A stretch of DNA of 64,000 nucleotides, taken from the NCBI GenBank assembly GCA_048213135.1, contig PS015187.1, forward strand, positions 124,500 through 188,499. The letters run 5' to 3'. The notes under the pieces were generated by a model. The model was not told the DNA's origin, did no database searches, and saw only the letters and a program-made list of their open reading frames with translations. Positions 12,559-30,930 of the stretch are shown piece by piece; the first letter of the stretch is position 1; every line of letters starts with the position of its first letter. This DNA comes from Reclinomonas americana ATCC 50394 (taxonomy: Eukaryota > Jakobida > Jakobea > Jakobida). The position numbers and the translations under genes were made by a program.

Positions 12559-15090
12559 AGAGGACCGAGAATCAGAGTCTCCCTGTTCCTCGTCTTCTAT
12601 GCATCATTTGCCCCTGCTGTCTCTCTTCTCTTCCTCTCTTTTCTCTTCTCCTTGCCACCCTCCTCACTCTTCTATGCTCTCTCCTCTCTCTTCTCCATCA
12701 TCTCCCTTCCCTCCCTTTCCTCCTGTCTCCTCCTCTCTCTTCTCCTCTCCTCTTCCTCTCCTCCCTCTCCTCTTTCTCCTCCCTCTCCTCTTTCTCCTCC
12801 CTCTCCTCCTCTCCTCTCCTCCCTCTCCTCTCCTCTCCTCTCCTCTCTTCCCTCTCCTCCTCTCTCTCCTCCTCTCCTCTCCTCCCCTCTCCTCTCCTCT
12901 CCTCTCCTCTCCTCNNNNNNNNNNNNNNNNNNNNTCCTCTCCTCTCCTCTCCTCTCCTCTCCTCTCCTCTCCTCTCCTCTCCTCTCCTCTCCTCTCCTCT
13001 CCTCTCCTCCCTTTCCTCTCCTCTCCTCCTCCTCTCCTCTCTCCTCCCTCTCTCCTCCACCCTTCCCCTTACCACCCCGCCAGGGAAAGCACCTGCCTCA
13101 TCTGCGTGATCGGCCTCACCCTCGTCGACAACGGCATCAAGAACGAGGACGAGTCGATCACCAGCATTGTCGCCAAGGCGTGCGCGATTGTTGCGTCTTT
13201 TGCCCCTCATCCCGCCAATCTCTTTCCACCTCTTCACCCACTCCTTCCCTCTCGCAGCTGCCGGGCAAGGGCGACGCCATTTGCCACAAGATCATCTCGG
13301 TGATCGGACCGGAGGCGCTGCGCCAGCTCCTGAAGGTCTACAGCCCCAACCGCGTGTGCTCCGATTTCGGTTTCTGCAAGACGTGCCACCTGGCGCCGGT
13401 GAGCATGCACAGTTGTGGAAAGAAAAAAAAAACATTCGTTGCTAAATATTCATCTCCTTTCGCAGGCCCGCTTCTCGGCCGACAAGGAGGCTCCTGGCCA
13501 GAACGATGCTCGCATTGTTGCCGGCTTCCTCGCTCTCGCGCTGCGCCACAATGGCGTCTCGAGCGCCTTTTCGACGCAGAAGCCGTGGGTGGATTTGGAC
13601 AAGGATGGGTGAGTAGTCGGAGAAGATCTATCATTTCCTCCCTTGTCCCCTCACGCCCTCCTCACGCCAGCTACTCGCCCCTCGACCTGCACCGCGGCGC
13701 CCACTGGCGCGCTCGCGACTGCGACGACATCAACCGCGGCATGCACCCCCTGGCCCCGGTCTCGGCCGACGGCGATCGCCACCACGACCACAACTGCAAC
13801 GGCATCCACGGCGCCGGCAAGCTCGGCCTCGCGTACGAGTCGGCGTACTGCGATCGCAGCAACATGCGCGCCATTGCCGTGTTTGGTGATTCGGCGTCGT
13901 CGGGGTGCGTGGAGGGAAAGGGGGGAAAGGAGAAGGGGAAGGATGAGAGAAGAAAGAGGGAGAGAGGATGGCGAGAGAAAGAGAGAGGGAGAGAGACGGC
14001 GAGAGGGGAGAAGAGAATAGGGGGCAGAAATACGGCGTTCACAGACACGAGAAGTTGGGAAGTGAAGTGACGGTGCTGGATGGAGAGAGAGAGAGAGAGA
14101 GAGCGTGAGAGAGCGTGAGAGAATGAGAGAGAATGAGAGCGACTGAGAGACTGAGAAAGACGGAGAGAGTGGGGGAGTGAGAGAGCATCTCACTCCGTGA
14201 TGACAGCTTACTTTCCAATCATCCCCTTTTACTTATCCATTCCTTGCCCTCAGCTTCCACATTCCTGTCGAGTGGATTCAGCTGCGCAACCTGCACACGC
14301 TGATCGAGAGCGCGCTTGACGAGTTCGACGTGCCGCAGCGCAGCTGGGACACCGGTTTTGAGAGCGACATTGACGGCGAGTCGATCTACCTGCACAACCT
14401 GGAGCGCGATCTGTGCAACCACCGTCAGTTTGCCAACCTCGGTGAGTATGCTCACGTGCTGTGATCGCAGTGTGGCGCACACACACTCACTGTGTGCTGT
14501 CGCAGGCCAAAATGGCGCCGAGATGAAGGACTTGGTGGATCAGGTGTGTGTTGTTGAAGTGATTGCTTGCTGTGGAGTCTTGAGTTGACTCTTCTTGATG
14601 TGCAGGTCAAGCTGCTGAACTCTTCGGCATTGTACGCCCCGCTGCTGGCGTTTGTCTGTTGCGTGATTATTGTGGCTTGAAAGTGTATTTTGAAGCGAGG
14701 TTGTGATAGTCGATGTGCAGCGTTCAGCGGCAACGATGTGTGCCAGGATTCGCTCGACTTGATGACCACCCCGCAGGTGAGAGAGGGAGGAGAAGAGGAA
14801 GGGGGTAAAAGGAGGAGAGAGGAAAGGAAGGGGGAGAAGAGAGAAAAGAGAAGAAAAGGGGGAGAAAAGGAAACGGGAGAAAGGATGGGAGAAAACAAAC
14901 ATGCTCGTATCCTGGGTTGCTGTGNNNNNNNNNNNNNNNNNNNNNNNNNNNNNNNNNNNNNNNNNNNNNNNNNNNNCGTCGTCGTCGTCCGTCCGTCGTC
15001 GTCGTCGTCGTCGTCGTCCTCCGTCGTCGTCGTCGTCGTCGTCGTCCTCCGTCGTCGTCGTCGTCGTCGTCGTCCTCCGTCGTCGTCGTC

Positions 15091-15148
<58 letters not shown>

Positions 15149-17177
15149 TCTGGCCTCTCACTTTTATGCCTTGCAGGACTTCCGCGCCCAGCTCATGGCC
15201 GGTCTCACCCTGCTCGACTCGTTCGCGCCGGCTGGCTCCAAGGGTGACTCTTCTGTTCCAGAAATTCCCCCTCGCACATTTTCGCCACTCATGCCGTTTG
15301 TTCGCTCCGCAGTGGTGCTGGTCTCCCCGGTCGACGGCCGCATCCTGTACGACACGATGCACAATCGCGAGCACCCGCTCGGATCGACCTACACCGAGTT
15401 CTACAACTTCCTGTCGTGCACAGGCGCCAATCCGTGCTGGACGTGGTTGAACTCGGACGAGGCGGTGCGCAATGCCACGACGGCGCGCGCCATTGAGCTC
15501 GGCGACGTGCTGGAGGAGGTTGCTGCCACGGAGCAGCACGCGTTCAAGAACCTCGAGTTGGCATACAAGGAGGTATGTGATTGAGGGAGGAGGGGATGAC
15601 ACCAACAACTGGATTGCTGAATCAGGAATTCTGTGCAGTTCCCGCTGGACGAGGCGATTGCGTTGTTGGAGGAGGAGAAGAAGGACCCGTCGGTGTTGAT
15701 TGAGCCGGTGGATGGGTGAGTGGGGGAGAGGAGAAGGGGAACGGGAACGGGAAAGGGGAAGGAAGAAAAGGAGGAGAAGTGGTAAGTGGGAAAGGGGGAA
15801 AGAGAAAGGGAAAGGTGAAGGAAGAGAAGGAGGAGAAGGGGGAGAAGGGAGAAGGGAAAAGTGGGAAAGGAGAAAATAGGAAAGGGGAAGGGGAGAGAAG
15901 GTAACAAGAGAAGTGAAATTATGAGAAGGGAAGAGGAGAGGGGATTAGAAGAGAATAGAGGTGGTGAGACATGGAGTGAGAGACTTGGAGTGAGAGATTT
16001 GAGTGGAGAGCCTTGGGGGAAGACTTAGTCTGCGAGTTTGCAAGACGCTAAGGCCTTAGAGTTTGATAATCTGAGTGAGAGGCTGGGAGCGAGAAACTGT
16101 GAGCGAGAGAGTTTGCGTAGGAGACGTTGGGAGCGAGAGACATTGAGTGGGAGACGAAGCTCGAAAGATTTGGATGGAGGAACTTTATTAGAAGCGTGGA
16201 GTTGATGAGACTGAAGATGAGGGACATAGAGTTCAGCCTTGCAGTCAGAGAGTTTGAGTGGGAGACTTGGAAGCGAGAGGCGTTGAGGGAGAGACATGGC
16301 GTGCAAGATTTGGAGTGAGCGACTTTGAGAGAAGTGTTTGAGTGCGAGCCTTGGAATGAGGAACTCTGAGTGAGATGCTGCGGAGAGACTTGCAGCGGGA
16401 GATCTGAAGTGAGACGATTAGTAGGGGCTTGCAGATGAGAGAGTTGGGGTGAGTGAGAGACACGGGGTGCAAGATGTGGATGGAAGGGCATTGGTAGAGA
16501 AGCGTTGGTTGAGTGAAAGTGAGAGGCTGCGGAGAGACTTGCAGTGAGAGACTTGCAGTGGGAGATTCGAATTGAGTGTGGAGGGCTTGACATTGGAGAC
16601 GTGAGAGACACGGCGTGAAGGATGTGAATGCAGAGACGTTGATTGTGAAGCGTGAGTGGAAGATAGGTTGAATGAAAAAATGAGGCCTTGGTATGGGAGA
16701 CTTGGAAGTGAGAAACATGGAGTGGGAGATTGTGCGAGGAGAGGCGATTGTGTGAGAGACTTTGATTAGTGAGAGACTTTGAGTGAAGAATTATGGAGTG
16801 GGAGACTCGAGTGGGAGAGATTACATGAAACTTAAGCGTTACTTTTGAGTGAGATAATTGGAGCTCCTGAAATTCGATGTGAGGCCCTGAGAGTGAGCGA
16901 CCACACTTGTCCTCCATTCTCATCGACTCCCTCTCCCATTCCTCCTGCAGCTTCCACCCATCGCCCTACGCCCACCGCCTGGTGGCGCAACTCCGTTGCG
17001 TACACTCGCTTCGCATCGCCCATTCCCCACCTTCCTCGCCACTCACTCCCTCACTCACTCACTCCCTCGCACGCAGTGTGGAGCCACATGTCGGCCCAGA
17101 TTCCGTCCTTCCTCAGTCAGTCGAACCCCCACAACAACCAGATTCGCGACAAGTTTGGCGACCAGGGCGGCTACTGA
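11661..17177 (+). CDS. secreted acyloxyacyl hydrolase (14 exons, 550 aa)
   Basis: Acyloxyacyl hydrolase removes secondary acyl chains from bacterial lipid A. Exons are 11661-11806, 13084-13189, 13258-13398, 13466-13608, 13671-13904, 14254-14441, 14506-14543, 14606-14657, 14721-14776, 15177-15243, 15313-15572, 15639-15715, 16951-16994 and 17077-17177. Phases agree at every junction and give 550 aa, close to the vertebrate enzyme. The start MRASFVLLIAVLAIAIL is a clear signal peptide. A saposin-B domain follows (STCLICVIGLT, IVAKACAI, CHKIISVIG). Next is a Ca-binding-like segment DGDRHHDHNCNG, then the GDSL-type serine block with GDS at 251-253 and FHIPVEW after it. The DGFHPSPYAH block supplies the likely Asp502/His505 of the triad. 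Location is probably lysosomal, phagosomal or secreted. Two N gaps fall in introns without breaking the frame. Four introns use GTTGCG donors. Intron 12 (15716-16950) is repeat-filled. Confidence 0.88.
11820..13080. repeat. GA/CT/CA simple repeats in first hydrolase intron, with gap 12915-12934
   Basis: Intron 1 of the hydrolase gene contains GGGA and GAGA tracts, long CT tracts mixed with CACA, and a CTCCT-type array (about 12740-13020) interrupted by 20 N at 12915-12934. The long Ser/Leu/Pro-rich open frames here are not genes. Confidence 0.8.
14925..15142. repeat. gap followed by CGT and CT repeats in hydrolase intron
   Basis: An N run at 14925-14976 is followed by (CGT)n with CCTCCGT interruptions (14977-15090) and then (CT)n to about 15142. 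All lies in the intron between exons 14721-14776 and 15177-15243. Confidence 0.85.
15716..16860. repeat. GA-rich, then degenerate 'GAGAGACTTGGAGTG' repeats in hydrolase intron 12
   Basis: GGGAAAGG-type sequence (15716-15900) passes into about 850 bp of drifting units such as GAGAGACTTGGAGTGGGAG. No conserved protein is visible in any frame. Confidence 0.7.
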
Positions 17178-17339
17178 GCTTAGCTCGGCATTTTGTTTGT
17201 TTTGTTGTTTTGCTTTTTTTGTATGTCAGTGCATCGCCACGCGCCACACCACTCACTCGCACGCGCGTGTGCATTCAATGGAAGTTCACCTGATGCATGG
17301 ATACCAAAAAAGACATCCTCCGTTTTCACTCTCTTGCTT

Positions 17340-24330
<6,991 letters not shown>

Positions 24331-24893
24331 TGTTGTGAGGTGAGTGTATGAGTGATTGATTGATTGGGTGGAGTGATGGACGACAGATGTTCCGCAGGTG
24401 TGTGTCATGTGTGGTGTGTGTGACGCCTTATCTCATACTCCTGGCAGTTCATTTCTCTCCATGCACGATTCGGCTCACTCCCTCTCACTTCACAACACCT
24501 CGCACGTATCGTGCAGAGGAGTGCAGGTGAAGCGTAAGATGCAGCGACCAGGGAGTCANNNNNNNNNNNNNNNNNNNNNNNNNNNNNNNNNNNNNNNNNN
24601 NNNNNNNNNNNNNNNNNNNNNNNNNNNNNNNNNNNNNNNNNNNNNNNNNNNNNNNNNNNNNNNNNNNNNNNNNNNNNNNNNNNNNNNNNNNNNNNNNNNN
24701 NNNNNNNNNNNNNNNNNNNNNNNNNNNNNNNNNNNNNNNNNNNNNNNNNNNNNNNNNNNNNNNNNNNNNNNNNNNNNNNNNNNNNNNNNNNNNNNNNNNN
24801 NNNNNNNNNNNNNNNNNNNNNNNNNNNNNNNNNNNNNNNNNNNNNNNNNNNNNNNNNNNNNNNNNNNNGGATGCATGTCGTTGCAGGAGCCTG
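24331..24893. other. spacer and gap between amylase and WD40 genes
   Basis: The divergent spacer holds an N gap (24559-24868). A possible short exon of the WD40 gene follows the gap, starting near 24886 after a TTGCAG acceptor and ending before GTGCGT. The true 5' end of the WD40 gene is probably in the gap. Confidence 0.4.
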
Positions 24894-24940
24894 TTGGTGT
24901 TGGTATCAGGTGCGTCAGACAAGAGGCACTCTGCGTTGCT

Positions 24941-24988
<48 letters not shown>

Positions 24989-25080
24989 GATGTGGGTGCA
25001 AAGTGAGAGACGTCCCTCGTTGGTGCATTCTCATGCTCTCTTCCAGTTCTCCCATCTGCCTTCCTTCCCCCTCGCTCCAG

Positions 25081-27410
25081 CCTTGTCCGCCATTCGTGCC
25101 AACTGCATCGTCAACGACGTCTCCGTGATCATCGCCTCGTCCTCAGTGGCGGCGGCTGCGGGGTCTCACGTCCTGCTGAGGCGCAGCCAGCCCCCAACTA
25201 TCTGGCGCCAGCTGTTCCCATCCAACACTCGGCGACGGTGGCGACACCAGCAGCATGCTGCGGCAGCTCCGGCTGTTCCTCGCATGTCGCCGCTCCAGCT
25301 GAAGATGAACACTCTCCACGAGGCCACCACCATGAAGGCCGTGCTCCCGCTGCCCAACGATCCGAACAACCTCTCCACCCTGGAGTGCCTCGTTTCGTTG
25401 ATGTTGTTGGGGAATGAGAAATGTGGCGAATCCCAGGTGCCGATTTTAGGTATGATGTGGACGGGGGCGGATTTGCGAGGGGTGAATGTGTGCCTGGCCT
25501 ACGGGAGAGAGGCAGATTTCAGAGGAGCGGATGTTACGGGTGTGAAGTGGCCGAGCAAGCCGATGGAGGGACACACGAGAACGGTGCATGCAGTGGCTGT
25601 CACTCCCGACGGGCAGTATGCGGTGAGTGGGAGCTCTGACTGTACGTTGCGTGTGTGGTCACTGGCGACTGGAAAAGAGATGCAACGATTGTTGGGCCAC
25701 TATCACTATGTACACGCCGTTGCTGTCACTCCCGACGGCAAGCACATTGTTAGTGGAAGTGAAGACACCACTGTGCGAGTGTGGTCGTTGGCGACTGGAG
25801 AAGAGGTGCGACTGTTTGCCGGGCACGCTCAATATGTGTTCTGTGTTGCCGTCTTTCCTGACGGTCGGCTCGTTGCCAGTGGAGGTACCGACAGTACAGT
25901 ACGAGTGTGGTCACTGGCTGATGGAGAAGAGGTGCGACAGTTCGTGGGGGACGACGGCTGGATGATGTGTGTCGCTGTCACTCCCGACGGACAACACATC
26001 GTCAGTGGGAGCTTGGAGGGCACAATACGAGTGTGGTCTCTGGCGAGTGGGGATGAAGTGCATCGCCTGATGGGGAACGCAGGTGCTGTGCGGTCAGTCG
26101 CCGTGACCCCCGATGGTCAGTGCATTGTGAGTGGCGGCAATGACGGCGGGACCGTGCGGGTATGGTCGATGGTCAGTAGAGAGGAGGTGCGAACGCTCGA
26201 GGGACACGCTGACGCGGTGTCGTCCGTCGCCGTTACTCCGGATGGTCAGTACGTTGTGAGTGGGAGTGAAGACAGCACAATACGGATGTGGTCACTGGGA
26301 AGCGGTGAAGAGGTGCGCCGGTTGGAGGGGCATACGGATACGGTGTCATCTGTCATTTGCACTCCCGACGGTCAGCGAATAGTGAGTGGCAGTAGAGACG
26401 AGAGTGTCCGATTGTGGTCCATGGCAGGTGGAGAAGAGGTGCGACGATTGGAGGGGCACACCGACGTCGTGCAGTCCGTTGCCATCAGTAGCGATGGCCG
26501 CTATATTGCGAGTGGAAGCATGGACCACTCTACCCGAGTGTGGTCAGTGGCTAGTGGGGAAGAGGTGCGACGATTGGAGGGCCACGAGAGCGAGGTGCGG
26601 TCGGTTGCCATCACTCCCAATGGCCTGCACATTGTGAGCGGGAGCGGATCAGAAGGCGAAGACGGCATTGTGCGACTGTGGTCGGTGGCGAGTGGAGAAG
26701 AGGTTCTGCAGTTGGAGGGACATGAGGACTTGGTTAGCACACTCGCCGTCACCCCCGATGGCCAGTTCATTGTCAGCGGGAGTGCAGATGGCACTGTGCG
26801 AGTGTGGTCGCTGTCGAGTGGAGAGGAGGTGCGAACGCTTAAGGGACACACATACTTTGTGACCTCCGTCGTGATCTCTGCTGACGGTGAGCACATTGTG
26901 AGCGGCGCTAGAGATGGAACCGTGCGTGTGTGGTCTGTGGCGGGAGGCGAAGTGCAATGCATCAACTACGATGACAGCGTGTGGTCTGTCGCCGTCGCTC
27001 CCGACGGTCAGCAAATTGTCAGTGGAAGTGAGGACTGCATGATCTGTGTGTGGTCGCTGGCGAGTGGCGAGCGGGAACAAGAGCTGGAGGGTCACACTGA
27101 GCCGGTGATTGCACTTACCGTGACACCCGATGGGCATCATCTAGTGAGCGGCAGTGCGGATATGACGGTGAGCGTGTGGTCGCTGGCGAGTGGCGAGGAG
27201 GTGCAGACATTGGAGGGACACACGGGTCTTGTGATGTCAGTCGTCGTTACGCCGGATGGGCGGCACATTGTTAGTGCGGGTGAGGAAAACACGATTCGGT
27301 TGTGGTCGATGGCGCAGGAGGAGGAGCTCGAGGGGTGGGAGGGGGTGTTGTTGCATCGTGTTTTAGGTTCTTTTTTGCCTGATTTTACTGGTGCGGTGTT
27401 TGAGGAATGA
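25081..27410 (+). CDS. WD40 protein with 14 near-identical repeats (5' end missing)
   Basis: One uninterrupted exon of about 776 codons begins after a CTCCAG acceptor and ends with TGA at 27408-27410. A (CT)n tract just upstream marks the intron. The N-terminal ~155 residues are poorly conserved and end in a pentapeptide-repeat-like stretch (GADLRG, ADFRGADVTG). Fourteen WD40 repeats follow, each near GHTxxVxSVAVTPDG, then xxIVSGSxDxTVRVWS, then LASGEEVRxLE. Fourteen repeats suggest two seven-bladed propellers, normally a protein-binding platform. I see no kinase, NACHT or other effector domain, but upstream exons may be lost in the gap at 24559-24868. The repeats are far more alike than in typical WD40 proteins, and the exon is much longer than most here. 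Function is unknown. Confidence 0.8.
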
Positions 27411-27419
27411 ATGAAAGGA

Positions 27420-28097
27420 NNNNNNNNNNNNNNNNNNNNNNNNNNNNNNNNNNNNNNNNNNNNNNNNNNNNNNNNNNNNNNNNNNNNNNNNNNNNNNNNN
27501 NNNNNNNNNNNNNNNNNNNNNNNNNNNNNNNNNNNNNNNNNNNNNNNNNNNNNNNNNNNNNNNNNNNNNNNNNNNNNNNNNNNNNNNNNNNNNNNNNNNN
27601 NNNNNNNNNNNNNNNNNNNNNNNNNNNNNNNNNNNNNNNNNNNNNNNNNNNNNNNNNNNNNNNNNNNNNNNNNNNNNNNNNNNNNNNNNNNNNNNNNNNN
27701 NNNNNNNNNNNNNNNNNNNNNNNNNNNNNNNNNNNNNNNNNNNNNNNNNNNNNNNNNNNNNNNNNNNNNNNNNNNNNNNNNNNNNNNNNNNNNNNNNNNN
27801 NNNNNNNNNNNNNNNNNNNNNNNNNNNNNNNNNNNNNNNNNNNNNNNNNNNNNNNNNNNNNNNNNNNNNNNNNNNNNNNNNNNNNNNNNNNNNNNNNNNN
27901 NNNNNNNNNNNNNNNNNNNNNNNNNNNNNNNNNNNNNNNNNNNNNNNNNNNNNNNNNNNNNNNNNNNNNNNNNNNNNNNNNNNNNNNNNNNNNNNNNNNN
28001 NNNNNNNNNNNNNNNNNNNNNNNNNNNNNNNNNNNNNNNNNNNNNNNNNNNNNNNNNNNNNNNNNNNNNNNNNNNNNNNNNNNNNNNNNNNNNNNNN
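27420..28097. other. assembly gap (N)
   Basis: 678 N separate the WD40 gene from a RING-finger fragment. The RING gene runs into this gap. Confidence 1.
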
Positions 28098-28218
28098 GCA
28101 ACATGGCGTGGCCATTGCCGCACGGCACCACCATCGGCCTGTGCTCTTCCGTGTTGAATGAATCATAGCAGATGGGGCATCGAATGGCCTCTTCCAAGGC
28201 GCCCGCGCGGTCTCCCAT
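28098..28218 (-). CDS. RING-finger protein, N-terminal fragment
   Basis: Reading leftward from the ATG at 28218, the protein begins MGDRAGALEEAIRCPICYDS and continues to MVVPCGNGHAM before the gap. The CPIC...C.NGH spacing is the first half of a RING domain (first Cys pair, then the Cys and His of the middle ligands), typical of E3 ubiquitin ligases. An in-frame ATG at 28290 is possible, but 28218-28290 looks like an intron (GTAAGG...GCACAG), so I prefer 28218. The remainder is lost in 27420-28097. The divergent start of the kinase gene lies 177 bp away. Confidence 0.6.
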
Positions 28219-28395
28219 CTCTCCGTCGTCTCTGTGCAGAGAAGAATGTCCTGCTGACAACTTCGCGACGTCCGTCTTCCTTACCGCCACCGCTATGGCC
28301 GCCGAGTCGCTGTACGTCGTCGCATACTACGAGAGCGCCCACCCACTCCGTCGTGCACATGGGCGCTTCTTCCTCGCCACCCTCATCGTCGTGCA

Positions 28396-28480
28396 ATGTT
28401 TTACTCCGATGCACCACCGCAAGAGCCCTTGGCGGCTGGCGAGGCCGCTGTGCGTGCTGTGGCTCCAGTGACGGCGATGG
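28396..28480 (+). CDS. probable first exon of the kinase / RCC1 gene
   Basis: An ATG at 28396 opens a 28-codon stretch (starting MFYSDAPPQEPLAAGEAA) that ends at a good GTGAGC donor in phase 1. It does not fit directly onto the next recognised kinase exon at 29349, which needs phase 2. At least one exon, carrying the kinase N-lobe, is missing, perhaps at the 20-N gap 28691-28710. Confidence 0.4.
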
Positions 28481-28545
28481 GTGAGCGAAGATGAGAGAGC
28501 GGAGAGAATGGGATGCGATATTCGAAATGCATGTGAGAGAGAGAC

Positions 28546-28625
<80 letters not shown>

Positions 28626-28645
28626 GACGACGACGACGACGACGA

Positions 28646-28690
<45 letters not shown>

Positions 28691-28802
28691 NNNNNNNNNN
28701 NNNNNNNNNNAGAGAGAAAGGAAGATAGAAAGAGAATGTGTGTGTGTGTGGTGGTGTGAAAGAGACAGGAAAGATCATGTAAGTTTGAGTGCGCGCGTGA
28801 AT

Positions 28803-28839
<37 letters not shown>

Positions 28840-28966
28840 TGAGCAAGAGCAGTGAGGGAATGAGAGAATGAGAGAAGGGTACCATATGCATGAGTAGAGA
28901 TCAAAGCCTGAAGGAATGGCTTTCCACAGATTGCATAAATAATTGTAAACACACACCACGCACACA

Positions 28967-29030
<64 letters not shown>

Positions 29031-29348
29031 GCGCGCACACGCATACAAATGTTCTCCATATTCTGTTTACCCATCTTTTCCCGCACTCAAATATCTCTCT
29101 CTCTCTCTCATTTTCTCTCTCTGTCACTTCTCTCTGTCACTTCTCTCTCTTTCTCTTTCTCTCTCTCTCTCTCACATGCACGCTCACACTCAGTCTCTCC
29201 CACTTCATGGATGTCCCTCCGTGTACATCATTTCGCTCGATCTGCGTGCAAGTCCTGATTCATCTTTTGATGGTTCTCAATGCTTACATTTCTCACTCTT
29301 CCCACAACTCTCATTCACATTCTTGTTTCTACTGCTCTCTTTGCGCAG
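28481..29348. repeat. GA, CGA and CA repeats with gap 28691-28710; missing kinase N-lobe
   Basis: (GA)n at about 28555-28625, (CGA)n to 28690, 20 N, GA/GT tracts, then (CA)n at about 28950-29030 and CT-rich sequence to the acceptor at 29348. No glycine loop or catalytic lysine is visible here. Confidence 0.7.
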
Positions 29349-30873
29349 CCACCCAAATGTAATTGGTGTTTATGGTGTTGTACCCGATGCTCCCGATGGG
29401 CCAGGCTACTTGATGGACTTTAGCGACGGCGGCTCATTGTCGGATTTGCTCTTTGTTCGCTGTGAAAATCTCACCAATGTGGAGGTGAGCCCCGCTCTGG
29501 TGACATGCCCTCGCTTTCATGGGTGTGAATTCTCATTGACATCCCGTTCCGCAGCGTCTTGATTTGTGCATCGAGGTCATGCGAGGCCTGGTAAACTTGC
29601 ATCGCCATCGCATCGCTCACCGCGATCTCAAGCCAGAGAATGTCCTGCTGGACGCGCATCGCGCCCCTCGTCTTGCCGATTTTGGTCTTGCTGACACCGC
29701 GTCGACTGCAACTCGACTGACTGGTGCTGTCGGAACTCCAATGTGTGTATTGTTAAGTTGGGATACATGTCTTGATGCTTTTCTGACTTCTTGGCTTGGT
29801 AGGTACATGGCGCCAGAGGTTATGAACGCGGAGGTGAGAAAATTCGTACTCGTATTATCTGCTTTCCCGACTTGATTTCAGTGCATCTGTAGCCGTATGA
29901 CCTGTCATGCGACATTCACTCCATGGCGATGATCATTTGGGTTATTTTTGCGAATGAGCTGCCTTTTGCTGGACTCGCACCGCTGCAGGTAACTTTCACA
30001 GTTCTCTTTAACCGCGGTCGTTTATTGACGAAGCGTTAGATGGCGCGGCGTATTGATCGTGGAGAGCGTCCGCCCGTAACATCGATTCCTGCGGAGCTTC
30101 GTGACATCGTTGCTCGCTGCTGGGTGTGTAGCACGAGTTGCCCTCTTCCAGCTGTCAGATTATTCATTCGTGCTCTGTCGCCTCAGGCACCGACGCCGGC
30201 GGATCGTCCGTCAAGTGTCGATTTGCTTGCTGGCCTGCTGCAGGTCCGACAGCTGTGGGTGCAACCTGCTGTGGAGGACGGGGATCGTGGTCGCGAAAAT
30301 GCAGGTTCGCGGATGCGTGCGCAAGATTTGGCCGCTGCTATGGAGCAACAACTGCGCGTGCAAGAAGAAGCTGCCGCCAGTGCAGCGAGGCTTCGTCAAC
30401 ATGAGGAGCAGCTCCAACTCCGTGAGCAACAGTTCCAACAACAGCTAATTGCAGAAGAGCAGCGCCGCCAACAGGAAGCGGATGCCCTACGCCGACGGGA
30501 GGAAGAGCTGCGACGCCGAGAACAGCAGGTAGCCGCTGCTGAACAGGCGAGGCTCGCTCAGCAGGAAGCGGATGCGCTTCGACAACGGCAGGAAGCAGAA
30601 GCGCTTCGGCGTAGAGAGGAAGCCGCTGCACGTGCGGAAGAGGAGCGCTGGCAGCGAGAAGCAGAGGCCACACGCCAGCGACAGGTGCAAGAGGCCGCTG
30701 CTCGTGCGGAAGAACAACGCCGCCAGCAGGAAAAAGTTGCCCGTCATCCGGTCTGTGCTGTCTGCGCTTTTGTTCAATCTGTTGATACAGTATTACTCAT
30801 GTGCGGATCACAGTTGTGCAAGAGATGCGGCCAGCCAGCGGTTCCAGGTCAGAAATGCATGCACCACACAGGA
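29349..30873 (+). CDS. protein kinase C-lobe, coiled coil and zinc-knuckle exon (partial)
   Basis: Exons are 29349-29484, 29555-29742, 29803-29833, 29893-29988, 30040-30123, 30187 to 30735 or 30750, and 30814-30873; phases agree. The kinase part starts at HPNVIGVYGVV (strand beta-4 region) and contains HRDLKPENVLL, DFGLAD, GTPMYMAPEV and the C-lobe to about codon 180; the N-lobe is missing. The style (HPN, GS hinge, short activation loop) suggests a TKL- or STE-like kinase, not certain. About 140 residues of Glu/Gln/Arg-rich coiled coil follow. Then comes a 20-residue exon with CKRCG, PGQKC and HHTG, a possible zinc knuckle of CxxC...CxxHxG form; it ends at a GTTGCG donor. The next sequence after the 20-N gap is RCC1 repeats on the same strand, so this is probably the N-terminal part of that gene. 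Confidence 0.7.
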
Positions 30874-30910
30874 GTTGCGTTATGCGCATCTTTCAATTTC
30901 CCTGTTGGGC

Positions 30911-30930
30911 NNNNNNNNNNNNNNNNNNNN
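30911..30930. other. assembly gap (N)
   Basis: 20 N between the zinc-knuckle exon and the first RCC1 exon; real size unknown. Confidence 1.

Noticed and set aside
12468-14070. Long Ser/Pro/Leu-rich plus-strand frames
   Set aside because: Low-complexity CTCCT repeat read into hydrolase exons in the wrong frame; hydrolase splicing explains the region.
26346-27140. Minus-strand frames of 60-163 aa
   Set aside because: Shadows of the WD40 repeats.
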